A stretch of DNA of 5,717 bases from Sulfurovaceae bacterium (GTDB taxonomy: Bacteria; Campylobacterota; Campylobacteria; Campylobacterales; Sulfurovaceae): the NCBI GenBank assembly GCA_029933395.1, contig JAOZOG010000139.1, positions 1 to 5,717 on the forward strand, written 5' to 3'. A program made the translations under genes and the position numbers. This document shows positions 1 to 4,023 of the stretch, piece by piece (the first letter of the stretch is position 1; each line of letters starts with the position of its first letter). The notes beneath the pieces were generated by a model. That model had not been told where the DNA came from. It searched no databases and worked only from the letters and a program-made list of their open reading frames with translations.

Positions 1-17
1 TCCCCCTCTCCCGGCCA
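1..17 (+). tRNA. 3' end of a tRNA gene cut by the window edge (possibly tRNA-Ser)
   Basis: The first 17 bases fit the 3' end of a tRNA exactly: T60, five C residues as the 3' strand of the T stem (2-6), a seven-base acceptor strand TCTCCCG (7-13), discriminator G73 (14) and an encoded CCA (15-17). The rest of the gene would lie left of the window. The same bases recur at 1179-1195, where TTCGAA precedes them, supporting a T-loop assignment. A G discriminator is compatible with Ser, but also with Asp, Asn, Glu or Gln, so the identity is a guess. The anticodon is not visible. Confidence 0.55.
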
Positions 18-18
18 C
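1..18. repeat. Left copy of 18-bp direct repeat (putative attachment-site core)
   Basis: TCCCCCTCTCCCGGCCAC occurs here and again, perfectly, at 1179-1196. The repeat may extend further left, but that is outside the window. A looser similarity continues to the right of both copies for about 65 bases, roughly 60% identical by eye with one single-base offset. It includes AGAAGAAATC (57-66) against AGAAAAAATC (1236-1245). The two copies bound the AT-rich insert that carries the GNAT gene. Confidence 0.85.
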
Positions 19-83
19 TTAAAAATTCCAGAAAACCCCCAATAGATCGGCAGCTCAGAAGAAATCAAAATCTCAGGCTTTAG

Positions 84-235
84 ATCGCCAATTCTAGTCA
101 CTAATGCAATTCCACCTCAACCAAGCAGCTAACTCCTTAGCGAAAACTTCGAAAAATACTTCATAGGGTGTCCTGTAATTGAGTACTTTCCTTGGCCTAT
201 GATTCAGTTTGCCATGTATGGTTGGAATTGGCGAT
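84..235 (-). mobile_element. Internally deleted IS30-family remnant
   Basis: A transposase C-terminal fragment (94-213) is enclosed by an 11-bp perfect inverted repeat, ATCGCCAATTC at 84-94 and its complement at 225-235. IS30 elements have terminal inverted repeats, and their transposase reading frame runs to near one end; the stop codon here sits inside the left arm. The unit is only about 150 bp, against roughly 1 kb or more for an intact IS30 element, so most of the transposase is missing. The outer ends of the repeats and any target duplication cannot be fixed from this copy. The transposase origin is well supported. Reading the 11-bp repeats as the element's ends is inference. Confidence 0.5.
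94..213 (-). pseudogene. IS30-family transposase, C-terminal remnant
   Basis: Minus-strand translation gives about 38 codons ending at a TAG at 96-94. They include LNHRPRKVLNYRTPYEVFF, the conserved C-terminal signature of IS30-family DDE transposases (an NxRPRKxLxYxTPxEVF pattern). The N-terminal DNA-binding region and the catalytic DDE core are absent. Upstream in the same frame, the codons between 214 and 288 do not resemble IS30, and a TAA at 291-289, which is the stop of the GNAT gene, closes the frame. No start codon or ribosome-binding site precedes it. This is a dead fragment and part of the 84-235 element. Confidence 0.75.
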
Positions 236-288
236 ACATAGGGGTTATAGGGGTAGAATTTTTCTATGAGAAGTTGAGTGATAAAAAG

Positions 289-768
289 TTAAAGCTTAAC
301 AAACATCCAATCCTGTTTTGGTAAGACTTGGAAACCCATTTCTTTATAAACTGCTTGAAGTCTGTCATTGTCAGGAAGTAAAACCAAATATCTAAGACCT
401 ACTTGATTCTGGATCTCTTTTGCCGTTTCAATAGCAAATTCAATGAGGTAAGTTGATGTTTTAGTATCGTCAAGTTTTTCAAGACATTTGCCCCTGTAAG
501 GCTCACTTACAAAGATATAATCTACTTGAAGAGAAGAAAAAGTGTCTATGGAGCTTACAGAGAGTGCAATAAACCCAAAAGTCTCATCTTCATCTCTCAG
601 CAGGTAGAGAACCGTACCATTCTTCTGAATTCTTTTACAAATATCTTCTATGAAAAGCTTTTCTCTTTGGGCATTGTCCAAATTCTCGGAAAGTTTAAGT
701 GCAGATAGAATATCTCTTGATAGACGATAGCTTGCATTTAGTGCATTGTATTTTTTGAGTTCCGCCAA
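289..768 (-). CDS. GNAT-family N-acetyltransferase (159 aa)
   Basis: The product is a soluble protein with the GNAT fold, which transfers an acetyl group from acetyl-CoA to an amine. The substrate is unknown. Visible features are the beta4 strand and start of the CoA loop, VDYIFVSEPYRGK (residues 82-94), a long amphipathic helix YLIEFAIETAKEI (107-119), and the C-terminal PDNDRLQAVYKEMGF (132-146) with its typical Asn, Tyr and GF. The usual R/Q-x-x-G-x-G/A pyrophosphate loop is altered: RGKCLEKLDDTKTS replaces a glycine-rich turn. The start is TTG, because an in-frame stop lies at 783-781 with no ATG or GTG after it, and the TTG falls 2 nt after the stop of the 48-aa gene. There is no clear Shine-Dalgarno sequence of its own, so translation probably depends on coupling to that gene. 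Some GNAT proteins paired with small partners are toxins of toxin-antitoxin systems. That role is possible here but not shown. Confidence 0.85.
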   Translation of the reverse strand: MAELKKYNALNASYRLSRDILSALKLSENLDNAQREKLFIEDICKRIQKNGTVLYLLRDEDETFGFIALSVSSIDTFSSLQVDYIFVSEPYRGKCLEKLDDTKTSTYLIEFAIETAKEIQNQVGLRYLVLLPDNDRLQAVYKEMGFQVLPKQDWMFVKL

Positions 769-770
769 AG

Positions 771-917
771 TTATACGATCTTATATTTTCTCGAAGTTGC
801 TTTTTTGATAAGCTTGTGATTTACAGAAGCATTTTCAAGTATTTTTTTCTCATCTTTTGTCAGCACAACTGGCGGTGTTACATAAACAACTTGTTTATCT
901 TGTATGATTAAAGCCAT
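771..917 (-). CDS. Small 48-aa protein of unknown function, first gene of the GNAT bicistron
   Basis: This short gene runs from ATG at 917-915 to TAA at 773-771. Its reality rests on its signals: a strong Shine-Dalgarno AAGGAG (complement of 925-930) 7 nt before the ATG, a near-consensus sigma-70 promoter just upstream (947-975), and the GNAT start codon only 2 nt beyond the stop. The product begins MALIIQDKQVVYVTPPVVL and then carries a Lys-rich, probably helical half (TKDEKKILENASVNHKLIKK, residues 20-39) with a basic end (SRKYKIV). It has no signal peptide or membrane segment. I do not recognise the family, and no ribbon-helix-helix or helix-turn-helix motif is evident. Its position suggests an antitoxin or accessory partner of the acetyltransferase, or a leader that couples its translation. 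Confidence 0.7.
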   Translation of the reverse strand: MALIIQDKQVVYVTPPVVLTKDEKKILENASVNHKLIKKATSRKYKIV

Positions 918-946
918 ATAAACACTCCTTTTTTTAATTTTGCTAC

Positions 947-975
947 ATTATAGCGAAATATGCGAATTTTGTAAA
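947..975 (-). promoter_or_regulatory. Sigma-70 promoter of the small-protein/GNAT bicistron
   Basis: On the minus strand, TTTACA (complement of 970-975) is separated by exactly 17 bases from a perfect TATAAT (complement of 947-952). Transcription would start near 940, leaving a leader of about 23 nt that contains AAGGAG. The -10 box lies inside a small palindrome, GCTACATTATAGC (942-954), and AAATGG-N8-CCATTT (975-994) abuts the -35 box. Both are candidate operator half-sites, but they are short enough to arise by chance. Confidence 0.8.
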
Positions 976-1045
976 AATGGTTTTGCTGCCATTTCTCCAA
1001 TCTTATTTCAAGAGTAAAAAAGATAGTATAAAACTGCCAGTGCAA

Positions 1046-1160
1046 TTGTCAGTAAAAACCCTCAAAAACAGCCAAAATCTGCTGACACAGTTTTTTATTT
1101 TTTTATGCGAATATCTTCTTAAATGACGGTATAGCTTTGTTCTTGGGTTTTTACTGGCAA
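1046..1160. repeat. 16-bp inverted repeat with an 83-bp internal segment
   Basis: TTGTCAGTAAAAACCC (1046-1061) is complementary to GGGTTTTTACTGGCAA (1145-1160) at 15 of 16 positions, and the exception is a G-T pair. The interior is AT-rich and non-coding, with a small CAGC/GCTG hairpin near 1069-1084. The unit ends 12 bp before the tRNA fragment. It could be a small MITE-like element, one side of a recombination site, or a structured transcript. The sequence does not decide between these. Confidence 0.55.
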
Positions 1161-1172
1161 AATGGGATGGAA

Positions 1173-1195
1173 TTCGAATCCCCCTCTCCCGGCCA
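1173..1195 (+). pseudogene. tRNA 3' fragment (T-loop to CCA), attR-like
   Basis: TTCGAATCCCCCTCTCCCGG followed by CCA matches tRNA positions 54 to 76: T-loop TTCGAAT, T-stem strand CCCCC, acceptor strand TCTCCCG, G73 and CCA. The five bases before it (1168-1172, TGGAA) cannot pair with CCCCC, and no CGGGAGA 5' acceptor strand is found upstream. It is therefore not a functional tRNA. Tyrosine-recombinase elements commonly use the T-loop-to-3'-end part of a tRNA as their attachment core and leave exactly such a fragment at the distal end. Confidence 0.65.
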
Positions 1196-1196
1196 C
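1179..1196. repeat. Right copy of the 18-bp direct repeat
   Basis: It is identical to bases 1-18 and placed 1178 bp downstream of them. The bases that follow (CTAATAAATCTTGG and onward to about 1264) resemble the stretch after the left copy at roughly 60%. This suggests that the duplication, or the element's own attachment site, covered more than the tRNA core and has since diverged. Confidence 0.85.
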
Positions 1197-1318
1197 CTAA
1201 TAAATCTTGGTAAAATCCCCAAAATCTAACACTTTAGAAAAAATCCTAATTTCAGCCTGCAAATTACAGCGACAAAAACAAGAGAGATCAATTTAACCTT
1301 TGGGCATAAAAACAATGC

Positions 1319-2191
1319 CTATAGATGGGATGTGCTTCCCGTCAAACTGATCGTTGGTGCAAAAGCCTTGGTGCTGACCTGTACGGTGTCTCCGGCCTTG
1401 AAAAGCCGGCTCTCCTCTTCATCCAGAACTACTTCGACGATCTGCTGTCCGATAGCGATGATAGCGATATGGATGACATCGGCTTTGATGATCTCAAGCA
1501 GTTCACCGGTGAGTGAAAATTTCTGTGATCCTTTGACTTTCAGGAGCACCTCTTTGGGGCTGCCGTCCTGTTTGATCGTGCCGTGGTCAAGCAGGATGAC
1601 CCGGTCTGCCAGGCGATAGATTTCGCTGGGGTCGTGGGAGACCATCAGTGTTGTGGTGCCGAATTCTTTGTGGAGCTTGAGGATATCCTGCTGCAACCTG
1701 GTGCGCATAGAGGGATCGAGTGCCGAGAGAGGTTCGTCCATCAGGAGAATTTTCGGGTGGTTCATCAGGGCACGGCAGAGGGCGACGCGCTGTTTTTGCC
1801 CGCCGCTCAGGGTGGCCGGATAGCGCCCTTTCATTTTGGAGAGTTCTGTCAGCTCCAGCAGATGTTTTGCAAGTGCTCTATCTTTTCTGACGAAGAGCAG
1901 ATTTTTTTCCACCGTCATATTGTCGAAGAGGGCATAGTCCTGAAAAACGTAACCGATTTCACGCTCCTGTGGAGGCAGGGATTTGCCTCTCTCCAGCCAC
2001 GCTTTTCCGGAAACATTGATCTTTCCTTCTGCTTTTTCGAGTCCGGCAAGGATGCGCAGGAGTGTGGTTTTGCCGCTGCCGCTTTCGCCGGCCAGTGCGA
2101 CGAAACTTTTTTCGGCAAGCTTCAGCGCAAGATCCAGCTTCATTGGTCCGCTGCTGCCGATCAGCTTCTTGTGTACTGCTATCTCAATCAT
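1319..2191 (-). CDS. modC: ModC, molybdate ABC transporter ATP-binding protein (290 aa)
   Basis: This is the cytoplasmic ATPase that powers molybdate import through ModB. All ABC motifs are present: Walker A GESGSGKT (35-42), Q-loop residue Gln84 in YVFQDYALF, signature LSGGQ (128-132), Walker B ILLMDEP (148-154), D-loop SALD (156-159) and switch His186 in VSHD. Residues from about 227 form a C-terminal Mop/TOBE domain that in this family binds molybdate and can sense it. At 290 aa it is shorter than E. coli ModC (about 350 aa), because it carries one short TOBE unit. The ATG at 2191-2189 is chosen because it opens the conserved N-terminus, has GGGGTGG upstream, and overlaps the modB stop by 8 nt. 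A longer open frame up to 2278 would run deep into modB and adds no family sequence. It is the last gene of the operon, and no clear terminator follows. Confidence 0.95.
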   Translation of the reverse strand: MIEIAVHKKLIGSSGPMKLDLALKLAEKSFVALAGESGSGKTTLLRILAGLEKAEGKINVSGKAWLERGKSLPPQEREIGYVFQDYALFDNMTVEKNLLFVRKDRALAKHLLELTELSKMKGRYPATLSGGQKQRVALCRALMNHPKILLMDEPLSALDPSMRTRLQQDILKLHKEFGTTTLMVSHDPSEIYRLADRVILLDHGTIKQDGSPKEVLLKVKGSQKFSLTGELLEIIKADVIHIAIIAIGQQIVEVVLDEEESRLFKAGDTVQVSTKAFAPTISLTGSTSHL

Positions 2192-2879
2192 CGCGCCACC
2201 CCAGATGTTTTTTGTATTGTCTGTTGAAGATATAGACCCCCAGAAGTACCGAGAAGCTGAGGAGCAGCATAATAGCACTGTAGATATGTGCCGATCCGTA
2301 GTCCATCACTTCGACCATCTCGTAGATCGCGACCGAAGCCACCTTGGTTTCGCCCGGGATGGAGCCTCCGACCATCAGAACGACACCAAACTCTCCGACC
2401 GTATGGGCAAAAGTGATGATCAGGCCGCTCAAGAGTGCCGGCTTGATATTGGGCAGAGCAACATTAAGGAGCGTCTTGAGCCTGCTCTTTCCTGCAAGAT
2501 AGGAGGCTTCGAGCATATGTGGATTGAGGTTTTCGAAGCCGCTTTGAAGCGGCTGTACCATAAAGGGAAAAGAGTAGAAGCAGCTGGCCACTACCAGTCC
2601 CGTGAAGTTGAAAACCAGTTTGATACCGAACTGCTCCTCGAAAAAGGCGCCCACCGGGGAGTTTTGGGAGAGTGCAAAGAGGATATAGAATCCCAGCACC
2701 GAAGGGGGCAGTACGATGGGAAGCGAGACGATCGCTTCGACGACAGGTTTGTGGCGTGCTTTTGTCTGACTCAGCCACCAGGCGACCGGAAGTGCCACGA
2801 TAAAGAGAATGGCCGTCGTGATACCGGCCAGCTTAAAGGAGAGAATAAAAGGGCCAAAATCCAGAGAAGACCACCCCAT
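2184..2879 (-). CDS. modB: ModB, molybdate ABC transporter permease (231 aa)
   Basis: This is the inner-membrane permease of the molybdate importer and would act as a dimer bound to two ModC subunits. About five or six hydrophobic helices are visible, for example residues 17-36, 55-70, 93-108, 143-160 and 200-218. The ModB-typical LPIVLPPSVLGFYILF (53-68) is present. The cytoplasmic EAA loop that docks on ModC is EASYLAGKSRLKTLLNVALP (124-143), with its Gly at 130. HTVGEFGVVLMVGGSIPGET is another strong ModB signature. The length is normal for the family. The ATG at 2879-2877 has GGAG 8 nt upstream and shares one base with the stop of the preceding Mop gene (TGATG). The 3' end overlaps modC by 8 nt. 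Both overlaps point to coupled translation. Confidence 0.95.
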   Translation of the reverse strand: MGWSSLDFGPFILSFKLAGITTAILFIVALPVAWWLSQTKARHKPVVEAIVSLPIVLPPSVLGFYILFALSQNSPVGAFFEEQFGIKLVFNFTGLVVASCFYSFPFMVQPLQSGFENLNPHMLEASYLAGKSRLKTLLNVALPNIKPALLSGLIITFAHTVGEFGVVLMVGGSIPGETKVASVAIYEMVEVMDYGSAHIYSAIMLLLSFSVLLGVYIFNRQYKKHLGWRDD

Positions 2880-3274
2880 CAGAGTTTCTCCAGTATGGAA
2901 AGTTCGCTTGATTTGATCAGGGCGACGATACTGTCGCCCCGCTGCAGATTCATCCGATGTGATGAATCCAGTGTAATGATACTCTCGATCAGAGTATCGC
3001 CCAGACGAAATTTGACCGAGCTGAGAAGTTTGCCATTGCTGATATGCTCAATGGCTGCATCGAGTCTGTTGGAGATACTCATCGGCCCCACCGGGTTTTT
3101 TGCCAGTGCAATGTTGGATGCCTTGACACCGAGCAGTACCTGTGATCCCACCTCGAGGGTGCTGTCTATCTCAAGTGCCATCATTCGCATTGGCTGTCCC
3201 ATTGCCGCAAAGCTGATAACAGTGATGCCGTCATGCGCTTTGATGTCCGTGATGGTGGCAGGGATACGATTCAT
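2879..3274 (-). CDS. Stand-alone di-Mop (TOBE) molybdate-binding protein (131 aa)
   Basis: The protein consists of two Mop/TOBE-like repeats with no ATPase or DNA-binding domain. Repeat 1 covers about residues 2-60 and ends in LLGVKASNIALAK. Repeat 2 covers about 66-128, opens with the Mop-like SISNRL (66-71) and ends in ALIKSSELSIL. The matching K-A/S-S motifs (51-53 and 121-123) lie where such domains contact oxyanions. Molbindins of this kind bind molybdate or tungstate in the cytoplasm. No helix-turn-helix precedes the repeats, so it is not a full ModE regulator, although it resembles the ModE C-terminal half. The ATG at 3274-3272 overlaps the modA stop by 4 nt (ATGA), and the stop overlaps modB by 1 nt. 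A comparable gene sits between modA and modB in Campylobacter, as I recall. Its job is probably molybdate storage, buffering or feedback on the transporter. Confidence 0.85.
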   Translation of the reverse strand: MNRIPATITDIKAHDGITVISFAAMGQPMRMMALEIDSTLEVGSQVLLGVKASNIALAKNPVGPMSISNRLDAAIEHISNGKLLSSVKFRLGDTLIESIITLDSSHRMNLQRGDSIVALIKSSELSILEKL

Positions 3275-4014
3275 TCGAGATATCCATACTTTTTGAAGAT
3301 CTTCTGCGCTTCCGGGCTGAGAATAAAATCGTAAAATGCTTCATATTCCGGATTGCCGGCTCCTTTTTTCAGCAGTACGACCCCCTGCTTGATGGGAGTG
3401 TAGAGGCTGGGGTCGACGAGGGCCCAGTGGATACCTTTTTTGTACTGTTTCATATGGGGGCTGTAGAGCGACGAAGCTGCGATCAGGCCGATATCGGCTG
3501 CGGTCGAGGCATAGGCTACGGTTTGAGAGATCGATTCGCCATAAACAAATTTCTCCTTGACCTTGTCATAGAGGCCACTCTTTTTGAGTGCCTCCATCGC
3601 AGCCTTGCCGTAAGGGGCTGTTTTGGGATTGGCGATCGCGATCCTTTTGATGCTGTCAGACTGCAGCAGTTGGATGCCTTTGTCAAAATCAAGAGCCCGG
3701 GTGGAAAAAAGTGCCAGAGCTCCCCGTGCGTAGCGTTGTGGTTTCGAGGCAGCCAGGCCCTCCCGGTAAAGCGCCTCGGGATAGCTCATATCTGCACTCA
3801 TAAAAAGCCCATAGGGTGCACCATTTTTGATCTGTGCCGTCAATTTGCCACTGCTTCCGAGAATGACGCGCACCTCTGTATCGGGGTGGCTTTTGACAAA
3901 TGCTGATTTCAATGCGTCGATAGCGTAGCTGACATTGGCGGCAACCGCGATCGTAATCTCGCCGGCACTGAGCAGGGAGAGTGGCAGTAGCAAGAGGAGA
4001 AGATATTTTTTCAT
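3271..4014 (-). CDS. modA: ModA, periplasmic molybdate-binding protein (247 aa)
   Basis: This is the substrate-binding subunit that captures molybdate in the periplasm and delivers it to ModB. It has a classic Sec signal peptide: MKKY, a run of leucines (5-15), and probable cleavage after LLSA near residue 17. The mature part shows ModA landmarks: ITIAVAANVSYA (20-31), GSSGKL (53-58), FMSADMSYP (71-79), IANPKTAPYGKAAMEAL (127-143) and GESISQT (159-165). The Ser and backbone positions that hold the oxyanion in this family fall in these loops. There is no lipobox cysteine, so the protein is soluble. Motifs do not separate molybdate from tungstate preference. The start ATG at 4014-4012 lies 9 nt after the porin stop with only a modest GGA upstream, so it is probably read from the porin transcript. 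Its own stop overlaps the Mop gene start. Confidence 0.95.
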   Translation of the reverse strand: MKKYLLLLLLPLSLLSAGEITIAVAANVSYAIDALKSAFVKSHPDTEVRVILGSSGKLTAQIKNGAPYGLFMSADMSYPEALYREGLAASKPQRYARGALALFSTRALDFDKGIQLLQSDSIKRIAIANPKTAPYGKAAMEALKKSGLYDKVKEKFVYGESISQTVAYASTAADIGLIAASSLYSPHMKQYKKGIHWALVDPSLYTPIKQGVVLLKKGAGNPEYEAFYDFILSPEAQKIFKKYGYLE

Positions 4015-4023
4015 TCCAGAATC

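Larger units (their letters stand above)
918..1318. other. Gene-free AT-rich stretch between the GNAT bicistron and modC
   Basis: About 400 bases hold no convincing gene on either strand. They contain the bicistron promoter and leader (918-975), a 16-bp long-range inverted repeat (1046-1160), the tRNA 3' fragment (1173-1195), and a tail (1197 to about 1264) that loosely matches the bases after the left repeat copy. The last 54 bases before the modC stop show only a weak five-pair hairpin (1303-1319) and no U-run terminator. Confidence 0.6.

Noticed and set aside
1..116. Minus-strand frame open from 116 to the window edge, reading antisense through the tRNA end
   Set aside because: It has no ribosome-binding site or convincing start, it follows a stop at 119-117, and it runs backwards through a tRNA sequence. 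It is probably a chance open frame.
1046..1196. Integron attC site
   Set aside because: The inverted repeat lacks the GTTRRRY and RYYYAAC core boxes, and no integron integrase is present.
1302..1320. Hairpin GGCAT/ATGCC just after the modC stop as a terminator
   Set aside because: It has only five pairs plus a G-T and no U-run on the minus strand, so it is too weak to call.
2192..2278. Upstream extension of modC by 29 codons
   Set aside because: It lies wholly inside modB, has no family similarity, and the internal ATG at 2191 has the expected overlap and N-terminus.
1983..3296. Long plus-strand open frame opposite modC, modB and the Mop gene
   Set aside because: Its translation is low-complexity and matches no family, while the opposite strand carries clear modB and modC motifs throughout. 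It is a shadow frame. The plus-strand frames at 1325-2227, 3427-3906, 4111-5019 and 5029-5487 are rejected for the same reason.
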